A stretch of DNA of 64,000 nucleotides from positions 33,941-97,940 of the forward strand of contig JAHDVF020000443.1 of NCBI GenBank assembly GCA_022606425.2. The letters are read 5' to 3'. Numbering within the stretch: position 1 is the first letter of the stretch; each line of letters starts with the position of its first letter. The position numbers were made by a program, and so were the translations under genes. The DNA comes from Lepidostoma basale. Its lineage: Eukaryota; Arthropoda; Insecta; Trichoptera; Lepidostomatidae. Below the pieces are notes generated by a model. That model had not been told where the DNA came from. It did not search any database and saw only the letters and a list, made by a program, of their open reading frames with translations. Of the stretch, positions 1-10,504 are shown one piece after another.

Positions 1-26
1 CAACAATGAATAAATAAAAATATTTA

Positions 27-347
27 TTTTTTATATACTTTGCGTACAACACTTACATTTATTAAAAAATAAAAATTAAATATCAAACATGTTTCGGACT
101 AACCAGCCTTCATCGTTGATATTATATAAATATTTAAAATATTATTAAATTGTTAACAAATATAGTCAGTTTTGACTGATGTCAAATTTTATTTAAAAAA
201 ATCATTTGTAAACAATTTTATAAGATTTTAAATATTTATATAATACCACTGATGATTGGCTGATTAGATCTAAACATGTTTGATATTTAATTTATATTTT
301 TTTAATAAATGTGAGTGTTGTATACAAAGTATTGTATATAAAAAAGA
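27..347. repeat. Family A palindromic element, old copy with hammerhead-like arms
   Basis: Two inverted arms face each other around about 180. The outer part of each arm carries the family A end (tactttg-tacaacact type) and the inner part a hammerhead-like motif. The left arm (minus strand, 74-123) keeps GAAA, stem III ACATGT and a perfect 7-bp stem I (TGATATT with AATATCA), but its core reads ACGATGA instead of CTGATGA. The right arm (plus strand, 241-298) keeps CTGATGA but has TAAA for GAAA. Both arms are therefore probably dead ribozymes, each broken at a different position. No ORF lies inside. Confidence 0.7.
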
Positions 348-1004
348 AATATTAAACATCTACACAAAGTTATAGCGAACATAGAAGAAAATAACAGTAT
401 ATGTGCCTTACCCTCAAGTACAAAAGACGATTTCTATTCCGACGTATTTACACCTTCTAAAAGGTGTAAAGCCTTCGAGAAAAATTAACCCCACAATGGA
501 AAAACAGTGTTTTCATTCACAAAAAACATCTTTACGGAATTCCACAGTGTTATACACGCCTTAAGTTTATCTAAAGTATAAAAGAGTCTAAACGACTGTC
601 GTTTTAATTATTTATCCATTTCTTAAATGGACTAATTATGCCAAATTGAACAAAACGATGTACAACCAAAGCAATTCAAATATCAATAAAGGCGTACATT
701 AAACAAGTTGTCTTCCACTCGAAAATGTTCTACCTTGAATAACATAATAATTTAACCATTATGACTTAAAGTTAATCTGGTAGACAGCCATTAAGCCCGA
801 TTTTATTGCCTATTTTAAGGTGCTTACTTAAAGAGCTTTCATGTCGTTTAAGATGGTATGTCCTACTTAATTACAATCTTATTAATTTTTAATCACAATT
901 TTGCGTGCTAATAACCAATAACTTAACAGATGCCCCCTTTTAAGGGAATTATTTAAGGGTTTTAGAAAACATTATAATTTCAAAACTTTTGTTTTCTGAA
1001 TTTT
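348..1004. other. AT-rich stretch without recognised features
   Basis: No ORF of note, RNA gene or repeat of the named families was seen. The sequence following the family A arm is simple AT-rich DNA. Confidence 0.5.
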
Positions 1005-1057
1005 CATATGAAGCACTACTTTGTGGTTAGACAATTTAAGAATATCAAATAAATAAA

Positions 1058-1141
1058 AGGGAGGGGCAATGGACAGGGGGCGGTGGCGTGCTTTGGGAGA
1101 GGTCTACATTCAGCAGTAGATGACAGACGGCTGATGATGAT
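1058..1141 (+). mobile_element. RTE-like LINE, extreme 3' end
   Basis: Translation gives a decayed version of the C-terminus seen at 20260-20294 (a Tyr-Ile-Gln-Gln motif, then stop), followed by a short GATGAT repeat tail. It is 5'-truncated to under 100 bp and sits inside the family F repeat. Confidence 0.6.
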
Positions 1142-1164
1142 AGGGTTATTTCAATTGATGCTAT

Positions 1165-1212
1165 GTTATACTGCCCTGATGAAGCTAGGGTCCAAGCGAA
1201 ACTAGTTGGCGT
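1165..1212 (+). ncRNA. Small hammerhead-ribozyme-like motif, family F
   Basis: Core CTGATGA at 1176-1182, extra A at 1183, stem II GCT-GG/CC-AGC around 1184-1197 with one mismatch, GAAA at 1198-1201, and self-complementary stem III ACTAGT at 1201-1206. T1207 is at the predicted cleavage site. Stem I pairs GGC (1208-1210) with GCC (1173-1175), plus a G-U pair. All conserved core positions of the hammerhead fold are present. The short palindromic stem III implies action as a dimer, as known for Penelope-associated small hammerheads. Activity is inferred. Confidence 0.65.
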
Positions 1213-1454
1213 CAATAATAATAACCATATCGTGGTTAAATATAAAGTTTTTATTTATTTATTTAACTTTTTTTTCTGAATAATTAATTTATATTGAAAT
1301 TAAACATCAATGGTTATTAGTTGAAACTAATATTTTCATTCGTAGTATAATACTAAGATGAATTATATTATCGTTAAAAAAAAATATTAAAAATACGTTT
1401 AAACATTCCAGTTATAATACATTAAATAAACCTATGGATTTTTTTCTGTGTATA

Positions 1455-1625
1455 TTTAAAACTCAATATTAAATCATTAATACGTATGAACGCGTTTGTT
1501 TCTAAAAGTTTTATGATATTATAATATATTTTGAAGAAGTTTTATCTTGTCTTTCACATATATTTTAATAAATCTTCTAGAAAACAGAGATTTTAATTCG
1601 TATTAATTATTTAATAAACCTCTTT
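1455..1625. repeat. Family D palindromic element, decayed
   Basis: Inverted arms with the family D outer sequence (aattaatacg, tctagaaaac, gttttat). The inner hammerhead-like part is largely lost. Confidence 0.5.
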
Positions 1626-1929
1626 GGATACTCCAGGTACTACTCTAAGTACTGAAAATCTACCAGGATCACATGCTTATGAAGTTATATGACATAGACA
1701 ATAGGACAGTCACTAAAATCTCATTTATGTAAAAGAAAAATATAATTAATTTTAAAAATATATTTACATTTTCCGGTAACATTTAACAAACCTTTTTGTT
1801 TGCTCAGTGTTACAAAAATCTAACAGAATCACATAATTTGCAATTACTTAATATGAATTTACAAGAAAATCATAAAAAAATAAATCTAAAGGTTAAGAAT
1901 AAGAATGAATCATAATATTGATATTGCAT

Positions 1930-2178
1930 CCCTGAAGCAACTCACACTATCACAAAATATGTCGACCTCCGAGGCGACCCGATTAGGCAATAAGATTGCT
2001 CTACCCACAGGCACAACCATTGGCAGGTTTGTTCTGCAGCGTGGCAAATAAAACAATATGTGCTATCTTTGACGAGGGTCAGGGACAAATAGACCTACAT
2101 CACTCAGAACATCCGAGTTATATATTCGGCCGCCTTTCAGCTGAGAGACGTAAACACTCTCTAGTGGATATATTATAT
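1930..2178 (+). repeat. Unclassified interspersed repeat (also at 10505-10785)
   Basis: Shares scattered blocks with the reverse complement of 10505-10785: ctacc-ac-ggc, ttggc-ggtt, gcatcgtgg-like, acaatatgtg, cagggacaaa, tatatcactcag and gtaaacac. Divergence is high. No intact ORF; the class is unknown. Confidence 0.45.
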
Positions 2179-2593
2179 TGATTGCTAGCTTAGCACACCT
2201 AGCAAGAACTCAGTCGGAAAAAGCCACGGGTAATAACCGCAAAGGTAAAGAAAGCGCAAAAAAAATCTGCACTCGCTTAACCAACAGCGAATATCGGATC
2301 TCATGCGGTAACTAAATACTGTAACCATATTCAAGCCGACTTCTTACCAGGGAATCATACAATACCAGAAGATATCCTATTTCTCCCCATTGATTGCTAG
2401 CTTAGTATACCTAGCATAAACTCAGTCGGAAAGAGCCACGGGTAATAACCGCACTCCCTGAGGTAAAGAAAGCGCAAAAAAATTCTGCACTCGCTTAACC
2501 ATCAGAGAATATCTGATCTCACGCGGTTACTAAATAATGTAACCATATTCCAGCCGATTTCTTACCAGGGAATTATACAACACCAGAAGATAT
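2179..2593. repeat. Tandem duplication, period about 212 bp
   Basis: Two copies of a unit of about 200 bp (2179-2376 and 2391-2593). Both begin tgattgctagcttag, contain gccacgggtaataaccgca and end taccagaagatat-like. They differ by substitutions and small indels, so the duplication is old. The second copy ends about 20 bp from the exon 3 splice donor at 2616. Confidence 0.75.
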
Positions 2594-2616
2594 ATGACAT
2601 AATATAACAATCTCAC

Positions 2617-2757
2617 CTCCGTAACCGAGTCCGCCGTAGTAATTGCCTCCGTAGCCAAGTCCGGAATAACCGAGCCCATGTCCCAAACCGTGGCCAAGAC
2701 CATGTGATGTGGCGTAGCTTACTTTAGACAACGCCAGGGGAGCAGCAATACCATGAC
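2617..2757 (-). CDS. Glycine-rich cuticle-type protein, exon 3 (internal)
   Basis: Internal exon of 141 bp, phase 1 at both ends. The acceptor reads tattttctcag before 2757 and the donor GTGAGA starts at 2616. The encoded 47 residues run from a SHGIAAPLALSK segment through SYATSHGLGHGLGHGLG to a GYSGLGYGGNYYGGLGYGG-like repeat, continuing the Gly/Tyr/Leu composition of exon 2. Joining the A left over from exon 2 to GT here makes Ser and keeps the frame, which is the main reason for assigning it to the same gene despite a 10.5-kb gap. The protein continues into at least one further exon left of the window; none was seen between 1 and 2616. The family is inferred from composition and a signal peptide; such proteins act in the extracellular cuticle. 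Confidence 0.75.
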
Positions 2758-2784
2758 CTGAGAAAATAAACATAATGAAAATTT

Positions 2785-2850
2785 CTTCTACATTTGTTCG
2801 CCATACTTTGGGTTGTAGATGTTTCATATTTTTCTTTTTTTTTTCATACA
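2785..2850. repeat. Family A terminal fragment
   Basis: Matches the outer end of family A (cttctacatttg-gccatacttt, gttgtagatg) and stops before the hammerhead part. It lies just upstream of exon 3 in the gene's sense. Confidence 0.5.
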
Positions 2851-2932
2851 TTTTTGAAAATTTTGAAATTTGATATAAATAACATTGAAATGATTTAAGT
2901 AAACATTACATATCATTCGTTGTTATAATGTT

Positions 2933-3475
2933 ATGAGCCCTGTCGGGTCCCCCCAACGTTGGCGATCACCTCGGCGAACCTGTCCCTGTCCTGTGCCGCT
3001 CGGAACAGCTCCTCCACACTTCAGATGCCGGTCCACTCCCTCACGATTCACAGCTAGGACATTTGTCTCCTTCCGTGTCCTCGGCGTCCCTCAATTTTCC
3101 CCTCCAATTAGAACTATCTCCTAGCTGGAGAATGTGGTACGTTTCCCCACGCAGTATATGACCCAGATGTGAGATCTTTTGAACCAATAGTTGATAACAG
3201 TTCCCTGTCAACTTTAGCTCGCCTCAAGACTTCGGTATTGGTAACCATGTCTGTCCAGAGAACTCTGAGCATTCGGCGATGGAGCCACATTTCAAATGCT
3301 TCCAGTCTGTTCATTGAGTTAACTTTCAAGGTCCACGTTTCGCATCCGTACAATAAAACAGACCACACATAGCATTTTATCATTCTCTGGCGGAGTTTCA
3401 AGTTAACGTTATCATTGAAGAAGAGTGATTTCATTTTATTGAACGTAGCTCTTGCTGCCTCAATTCTGCATTTAA
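2933..3475 (-). pseudogene. LINE reverse-transcriptase C-terminal fragment
   Basis: Minus-strand translation over 3114-3434 gives a typical LINE C-terminal stretch: LLYGCETWTL, then an EAFEMWLHRRMLR-type segment and EVLRRAKVDRELL. A shifted frame to the left gives the end of the same protein. The fragment is frameshifted and 5'-truncated. A shorter copy of the same 3' end lies at 32240-32535. Confidence 0.75.
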
Positions 3476-4073
3476 CTTTACATCTGTGTCAAGAGATTAG
3501 TGTTTTAATGTTAAGTATTTTATTGCTGTGTAATTATATTTATTCAAATATGAATCCACGACACAAAGTGAAGGCGAATATAAAATAAATCTCCTTAATT
3601 AATTTTTATGGCACATTTTTGTAATAGTATAGAATTATTAACAATTATTAAAGTTATTAAAATTCTTAACACAGATGTTAATAAATTCAAAGTATTTTAA
3701 TACAAGTTAAACATATTTAAATGTAATTCAAGAAATGTTCCCATGAAACGTAACAACTTAAAGATATGAAATAACGTTCTACAGTGGCATTATACAAAAC
3801 AATTGCATAATATCCCAAGCAAATAATTACCGCATACGTGACAATAAAAATAACTAGCAACCTTTTATGTAAGATTGTAGAAGTTTTCCACGCAATGGCA
3901 TATACAGTACACACGCATGTGGGCATAGGAAAACAATTAGCATACCACTTATTATAGTACAATGGTTAATACTGTTTTAATCAGCGTGAGATTTTAAGAA
4001 TGCTACAATTTATTTTACTGTAAGCAAATTTCCGTGAGAACCGTTACGTTAAATTTTATAATAAAATACGTTT
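3476..4073. other. AT-rich stretch without recognised features
   Basis: No supported ORF or repeat family was recognised. Confidence 0.4.
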
Positions 4074-4360
4074 ACAACATTTTGAATGTATACAAAATAC
4101 TTGTAGACGAATACTGGATTTTATTTACCCATTGCGGGTCATCAATTCAAGGATCAATTTTATCTCATTACATAAAGCGTGCGCTTAACCCAACCAATGA
4201 CAGGTCATAAGTCCTGTAAACACCTCGATCACCATATTCAGTCTCCAGTTTGCATCTTCGTCTCTATTGAGATAAAATTGATCCTTGAATTGATGACCCG
4301 CAATGGGTAAATAAAATCCAGTATTCGTCTACAAGTATTTGTATACATTCAAAATGTTGT
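4074..4360. repeat. Palindromic element with near-identical 94/93-bp arms
   Basis: Left arm 4074-4167 and right arm 4268-4360 are reverse complements that differ only by one extra A in the left arm. The spacer is 100 bp. The arms start acaacattttgaatg and contain gtagacgaatactgg and cccattgcgggtcat. Parts of the unit recur at 4380-4661 with 5509-5590, and at 18560-18612, 22985-23460 and 35870-35975, so it is a dispersed family. No coding capacity. Confidence 0.85.
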
Positions 4361-4379
4361 ATAAAACAAAAACTGGTCC

Positions 4380-4661
4380 AAGTTAGCATATAAATTGGAT
4401 TGACATTTCCAGGCGTTATCTAGCAGTGCATGAATAGGCGGTAGCCTTTTACATTGCGTTATAAAGATCTTCTGCTTAATGCTTAAATCTAATCTTCATA
4501 GATGGCGCATTGAAACTGACATGTGAATTGTGGTGTTGGATATTAACATATCTCGTATACAACTTCCAAAAATTTGTCAGACATGGTGGTTATAAGAAAG
4601 GTTGAATGGGGAATGTTGTTATTACATAAAGCGTGCGCATAACCCAACCAATGACAGGTCA
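4380..4661. repeat. Second copy of the 4074-4360 repeat family, interrupted
   Basis: Contains a longer internal region (gcgttataaagatcttctgc, agatggcgc, aaatttgtcagac) shared in reverse with 22985-23460. It then enters gcgtgcgcataacccaacc-aatgacaggtcat, where a LINE has inserted. The repeat resumes at 5509. Confidence 0.7.
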
Positions 4662-5508
4662 TTCTGGGCTTTATCAATAGAATCTCATCCGACTTCAAAA
4701 ACATTTCCACCCTCAAATCACTCTATTGCGCCCTAGTTCGCCCACACTTGGAATATGCTTCAGTAGTCTGGTCCCCATACTATGAAATTCACATTTCTAA
4801 TATTGAGTCTGTACAACATCGTTTTCTAAGGAAAATTGGTCGAATGCTCAGACTTGACAGAGAAGATTACTCCTATTCTGACTTGGAAAAGCTACTAAAT
4901 ATTTCACCATTAGTTGATCGCAGAAATAAAAATGATTTAATCTCCTTTTTTAAAATAATAAACTCACACTTTGATGCACCCTGTCTTCTCGAAAATATAA
5001 AATTCAATGTACCTACCCGGAATCTAAGGCAAATTAAACTTTTTCACGAAAATCTCCATAAAACAAACTACGAATATAATGCACCTATACCTAGAATGAC
5101 TAGACTTGTAAACTGTTGTCAAGACTTAGATTTTTTTGGATTAAATCTAAATTCTTTTTTGTCTAAACTTAAAAAATATCGACCTCCATCAAACCCTTAA
5201 ATTGTCTAAGCCAGATGCAGCTTTTACTATTTGTTTTGTCACTGAGACTACTTGTACCTTGTAATCCTTCCACAATATAATCAAATATGTCGTTAGCTAA
5301 TTGCAGTCTTGTTCTTGTTGCTCATCTCTAGTATACATATCTATTAATCTTTCTTCTTTACTCTCTTCCAGATCATCCTCTTAACTTGTCCTAGGCTAAT
5401 TGTTTACTGTTACTGTTTTAAAATGTTCCTAGATTTAAGTAACTTATCTGTATTATGAATAATGTATTGGAATTAATTCCGTCAACAACAAAATAAATAA
5501 ATAAATAA
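4662..5508 (+). mobile_element. Jockey/CR1-like LINE, 5'-truncated, inserted in a repeat
   Basis: An open frame runs from 4662 to the stop at 5198-5200. It encodes a LINE C-terminal domain: LGFINRIS, SLYCALVRPHLEYASVVW, a VQHRFLR segment and a long tail. A 3' untranslated region of about 290 bp ends in an AAAT repeat (5490-5508). The flanks (gacaggtcat left, aagtcctgtaaac right) are contiguous at 4213-4235, giving an empty site in the same window. The C-terminal frame is undamaged over its 180 or so codons, so this is one of the younger LINE copies here. Confidence 0.85.
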
Positions 5509-5590
5509 GTCCTGTAAACACCTCGATCACCATATTCAGTTTCCAGTTTGCATCTTCGTCTCTATTGAGATAAAATTGATCCATAAAATA
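5509..5590. repeat. Right part of the repeat split by the LINE
   Basis: Continues aagtcctgtaaacacctcg and ttgcatcttcgtctctattg exactly as at 4215-4285. Confidence 0.75.
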
Positions 5591-6450
5591 CGTACTTTTA
5601 TTGGAAATTTAACATTCAAAACAAAAATATGTAATTTCTTCTTCGTCTTCTTCGAGTGTCATTTGAGTTCCCTCTGACGTCGGCTATTACCCTGGCGTAG
5701 GCCTCTCTGTCATGTACCACACAGAACAACTACCCTACCCCCCGAATTCTAGTCCACTCCTTGATATTCTTAAACATTCAACTATATAATTTAGTACATT
5801 GTAAATATTTTAAGGTACTTTAAAAGCTTCACGTGTATATTCAACTTAAAAGTTAAGTTTTAAAGTTACATAAAAATAAATATATTGTTATTATTATCAA
5901 AACAAACATACTTGCTTTAAACACAGAAAATGTATATACGTTCTTTGTACAAACAACAGTAAATATATCTAATTATAGTAATGACTTTGTAAGGATATCT
6001 TCTTCTTTAGTCAAAAATAATTTTGTAGAACCGTGTAATTGTGAATAGGCGAAACATCAGATGGAAAATACGGCATGACCAAGTGGAACAAATTGTAAAT
6101 AAACTTGGGAACTAAATTTTTATCAACGTTCATTCGAATGTCGATGGCTTCGTCTACGTATTCTAAGTGCAATAAAATTTATTTAAACGTCATCGTACCG
6201 TGACTCAACCTGCAATAATTTATGCACCTTATCAGGAAGAGGTATTTAAATTAGGAAAAGCTGAGAGATTTACGTAATTAGCGGAATTACGGATTTAAAA
6301 AAAGAATTTAAGCAAAAACAAATAAGACGTTGAAAAAATATTAACCTTAGTAACTGTTAATCAAAGAAGAAATTCTTATAAAGTTCAACGAAAAGTTTTA
6401 TTTATATTTTATTATAATCTACTTCGAGGTGAACTTCGACAATAATGTTT
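5591..6450. other. AT-rich stretch, no gene seen
   Basis: 5640-5770 resembles a decayed LINE 3' end (gtcggctattaccctggcg, gtccactccttga) but no frame survives. Nothing else recognised. Confidence 0.4.
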
Positions 6451-6451
6451 A

Positions 6452-6550
6452 TTTTTTTCATATATAATACTTTGTATGCAACACTCACTTTATTAAAATT
6501 ATAAAATTAAAATCCAAACATGTATCCGACACACAATTCCTTCATCGGTG
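6452..6550 (-). repeat. Family A half element, decayed
   Basis: One arm only: tactttgtatgcaacact end, then a degenerate hammerhead-like segment in minus sense. Confidence 0.5.
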
Positions 6551-6563
6551 GTATTAAATAAAT

Positions 6564-6745
6564 ATCACAATTTTTATTTATTCACTTTTTGGTAATGTTA
6601 CGACAGCTGTTTCGCCAAACGATGTTGGCATCATCAGGTGTTACAAACAACAAACAACAAGTTGCTTATAACGCCTGATGATGCCAACATCGGTTAGCGA
6701 AACAGCTGTCGCAACATTCTCAAAATTTGAATCATAAAGATTGAG
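6564..6745. repeat. Family E palindromic element
   Basis: Two inverted hammerhead-like motifs at 6594-6646 (minus) and 6670-6713 (plus) separated by about 25 bp of caaacaaca sequence. The outer parts (cacaattttt-attt) match other family E copies. Confidence 0.7.
6670..6713 (+). ncRNA. Small hammerhead-ribozyme-like motif, family E
   Basis: CTGATGA at 6675-6681, extra T at 6682, stem II GCCAAC/GTTAGC with one mismatch, GAAA at 6699-6702, palindromic stem III ACAGCTGT at 6702-6709, and C6710 at the predicted cleavage site. Stem I keeps two pairs (GC 6711-6712 with GC 6673-6674). This copy retains ACGC before the core where most copies have ACAC. Confidence 0.65.
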
Positions 6746-7302
6746 ATAATATAACAGTCATAAATTTTAACAATTATTTTACATTACAAATATTTTCGTA
6801 AAAACACCCGATTCCTAATTTAATAATTCAAATCAATTTTGAGAACACTGTATTTTCAAAACATTTTCAAAACTCTCAGAAGACAAAAAGTGTTCTGATA
6901 ATTCAATGTTTTTCAAAATATATTTAAATATGAATCTGTAACAAAATGTGGTGGCAAGTATATGAGATTAATAGATGAATATTTCAAATTTATTCTTTTT
7001 TTATTTGATTTTATGAGATTACTATTATCATTAACTCACAGAGAGGTCGGATATCTGTGTATGGTAATTAGAGGGTGGCGATAATAATTTGCTGTTACAA
7101 AGTAAATGCCTCGCATATCCAAAACGGATATACTTTTTATATGTATTTGAATAACTTCAGAACAAGTTGTATTTTACAAAACTTTTTTGAACTTTTCGCA
7201 AACATTTTTCGGACTCTACACATCATTCCGCGGTGTATTTTAAATTATAAATTTACTCAGTGTTAAAAGTGGTACGAAAATATAAAAGTTTTAAAAAGTT
7301 AT

Positions 7303-7612
7303 TAATATAAATATTTCTTCTATATGCGCCATACTTTGTGTTGTAATGATGCTTTATTTCTCTTTTTCTTTTTGTATACTTTGTACATACAACAATTAAT
7401 TTTTTTTTTTAATACATAGACATGTTTCGGACAAACAATCCTTCTTCAGTGATACATATTATAAAGATACATTTTTTTTTTAAATATAAAATTATTTACA
7501 TGATCTGACAGAAAAAGGACTGTTTGTCCGAAACATGTTAATGTAATTTTATTTTAAGTGTTGTATAAACAAAATATATAAAAAAGATAAAGAGAAATAA
7601 AATATAAATATA
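7303..7612. repeat. Family A palindromic element
   Basis: Complete outer arms (cttctatatgcgccatactttg at left, aaagagaaataaa at right). The minus-strand motif in the left arm has CTGAAGA (7443-7449), stem II, GAAA and ACATGT-C. The right-arm motif has lost part of its core. The downstream stem I strand carries a 3-base deletion compared with 21466-21515. Confidence 0.75.
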
Positions 7613-9062
7613 TTTACATTTATAATTACTGATTCGCAAAAAATACAATAAATTCGAATATAGGGTAATTTACTAAGCAATCTGAAGAATTTAAAAAACA
7701 CATATTTTTTTTTTAATTTAATGTACTTATATATTGCATTAAAGGTAAAAATAATTAAATCTTGCCATTAAGGTTATTTCCGTGATTAGTTACGATTTTC
7801 ATAGCCACCATCAAAATCAAATGAAACTTAATTTATCAAAAACTGATCTGAAATAAGATGTCATCTGCTTATTGTGTGCCCAAGGATATTTTTTAAAATG
7901 ATTCCGCACAATTTTGCCATAATTAGAATTTTATCTGATCTGACAAAACTTTAATTAAAAAAGTTTATATTTTTTTAATTATAGTTAATAAGACAATTAC
8001 GTAAAAGATAATACTTAGAAGTTTCTATTCACATGACACTTTGGCATACTAAACAATCAGCAAGCCGTGACGCCAATTAAAAAAATGTTACCTATTTCAC
8101 CAATACTAATTATTGATAGTCACACACGCCACATAATAAATCCAACCGATGTGAAAATTCCTACAATAAGCATTGTGTAATTGTTCTAAGTTCTAGACAA
8201 AACACTGCATTCATGGCCAAAATTATGCTATTCTGCGTGTCCAATAACTGCCACGTCCAAGATCTGGCGTGTCCAATATCTGGCGTGAGCGACCATAGAA
8301 ACAATGCCAGCCGGAAAGAAGAATCAGTGATGTAATTTTGCGCGGCAAAATCGAATTTTGGAACGCGTTGAGGTCGGCATTTTTTTCTATGCGCGTTTAC
8401 GTGTTCTTACAATCTCACACGTGCCTTGCGCATGACACACTTTCACACGTGGGAAGGTTGCTGTTAAAACAAACAATAGCTCGCTGGACAAAAGTTTCTT
8501 ATTATGTTCAAGGGACTTGTCAATTGTGATAAATGCACATTTCAAAAACCCTACATATGTAACAAAATGAAGTAATATTGTGTCTTACAATATCAACGAG
8601 ATGTAATACGTAACAAGACGAAGGTTTGTTATATTATATTATGGATTCGTTTATCTCCAATATTATGGGTAAGACATAACGTAAATGTGAAAATATGGTA
8701 CAAGTAACTCATTTGAGAATCTTAGACCATACATAGATATTTAAAAATAATGCTAAACAGATTCAAAGCCATTTTAATAATAAATAAAAAAGGGTTTTAA
8801 ATATGCCTGTATGTGTAAAAATATGAACATATTGTCTTTGAAATATTTTTAAGATTTATTAATTCAAAATTTAATTAGAATTAGGGGAATAATTGCTTAA
8901 CATTTAACAAAATCTTTGTCGATTAAAGCAAATATCCTAGATTTAATATCTTAATAATTTATTTCACTTTTAAGAACATACACGCTTTGATCCTATTATT
9001 AAAAAAATATTTAAAAGAAACAAGACTATACAATATAAACTAAAAATATATAGTTATAAACT
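7613..9062. other. AT-rich stretch without recognised features
   Basis: No supported gene. 8210-8360 is less AT-rich, with a small internal repeat (gtccaa-atctggcgtg twice near 8255-8285). No homology recognised. Confidence 0.4.
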
Positions 9063-9480
9063 AACTAACCATCACGTCGTTTTTCCGAAGGGGTAGGCAG
9101 AAATAATGTTCTTTCCTGGCATACTACTCTTGCTTCCTCAACTTTCAAACAATCGATTTGTCCGACTCTTTATACAATCGACATTAAATATTTGATTGAT
9201 TTGATCGTGCTACTGTTTTCTCAGTCATACTCTATTTCTTGTTCTTTTTATATCGTGTACTTTCTGTATCGATATTTCTCTATTCATTATTTTCATGTGT
9301 CAAAACCATAAATATTTTGTTCATATTACTTTCATTCTCACTGCATTCACTTCTTAAATTTGCTTTTAACACTTTATTACATCCATATTTATCACACATT
9401 CGTCTGAAAGATCTCATTTCTAATGCATTTATTCTACTTTCATCCCTTTTTTGTTAGTTTAATGCGTCACTTCAATACAA
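9063..9480 (-). pseudogene. TTAG-tailed LINE 3' fragment, decayed
   Basis: Minus-strand copy of the family best seen at 25060-25850. It starts with the tail (ctaactaacc), then the conserved ccgaaggggtaggcaga block. The coding frame is heavily broken. Confidence 0.65.
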
Positions 9481-9541
9481 AAAGCTTAGCACAAAAGCAC
9501 CATTCACCACTGTCTTAGATTTCTTTATAGACTTTTATTTA

Positions 9542-9802
9542 TTTCTCTTTTTCAATTTTTATATACTTTGAATATACAACACTTACATTTAAAAAAATCA
9601 AATTACATAGACATGTCTCAGACAACCAGTCTTTCTTCAGTGATACATATTATAAATAATATGTATCACTGAAGAAGGACTGGTTGTCCGAAACATGTCT
9701 ATGTAATTTAAATTTTTTTAATGTTAGTGCTGTATATACAAAGTATATAAAAAAATAAAAAGAGAAATAAAGCATCTATAACACAAAGTGTGGCAAATAT
9801 AG
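9542..9802. repeat. Family A palindromic element with target-site duplication
   Basis: Inverted arms meet around 9655. The flanks are agacttttattta at 9529-9541 and 9803-9815, a 13-bp direct repeat, so the palindrome inserted as a unit. The plus-strand motif in the right arm (9660-9715) has CTGAAGA at 9669-9675, extra A, stem II GGAC/GTCC, GAAA and ACATGT-C, but lacks a matching stem I. The left arm motif has GAGA for GAAA. Confidence 0.8.
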
Positions 9803-9817
9803 AAGACTTTTATTTAC

Positions 9818-10504
9818 TTTATACGTACCATTCACTAAACAAATTTGATATTATGTAACACTCTAGCAATATATAAATTGTTAATTTAATAAAACATGTA
9901 TTCTCCTTAATATTAAAAATACATTGTTATTGGTAAATTAAACAGCAAAATTCTAAAAATACACAAACAGATGATTGTCCAGTACGCTGTGAAATTTGTC
10001 TTCTAGGAAAGACTTTATTCCTTAGATTGTTACTCTAGAATTAAGCGACTCTTGAGTTGAAACGAATTTCTTACGGAACTTGCTCATCTATCGATCTGAT
10101 ATCTCTGGGTATATTGATCTTTTTACGGAAAGATTAACAACGCTAGGAAATTGAAGATCCTATAATTCCTCAGCCCCTTCTCCCACTTCCTTCCTTCCTG
10201 CCCTTAATCCTATTGCTACTTAGCTTTATACCGAATATGTTCGTGACTACTTTGAGCTGGCAATATGTATTTGGGCATTAAAAGTTCATTGCCTTATTTA
10301 AGTACTGGGGTGATTAAAAAGAGTTTGCAGAACATAATATTTTAATTCCGCGATGAATAATCTTACTCATGTAAGCACAAACAAATTGTAATAAATCGAC
10401 TACAAGGTTTTTAATATTTAAAGCGTATAAACTCATTGAATCATCTACGAGAATGGGCAAAAGTCAAGAAATAAAAATGGATTTTAATTGTATTTAAATC
10501 TGTC
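9818..10504. other. AT-rich stretch without recognised features
   Basis: No gene or known repeat family recognised. Confidence 0.4.

Larger units (their letters stand above)
1005..1260 (+). repeat. Family F palindromic element, right arm with hammerhead, LINE tail inside
   Basis: Shares both ends with the better copy at 45885-46140 (left: catatgaagcac, tttgtggtta; right: cgtggttaaatataaagttt). The left hammerhead arm has been replaced by a LINE 3' end (1058-1141). The right arm keeps a full hammerhead motif at 1165-1212. Confidence 0.65.

Noticed and set aside
4168..4267. Hammerhead in the spacer of the 4074-4360 palindrome
   Set aside because: CCAATGA, CAGG/CCTG and TAAAC resemble the layout, but there is no stem III or cleavage site and G12 is replaced.
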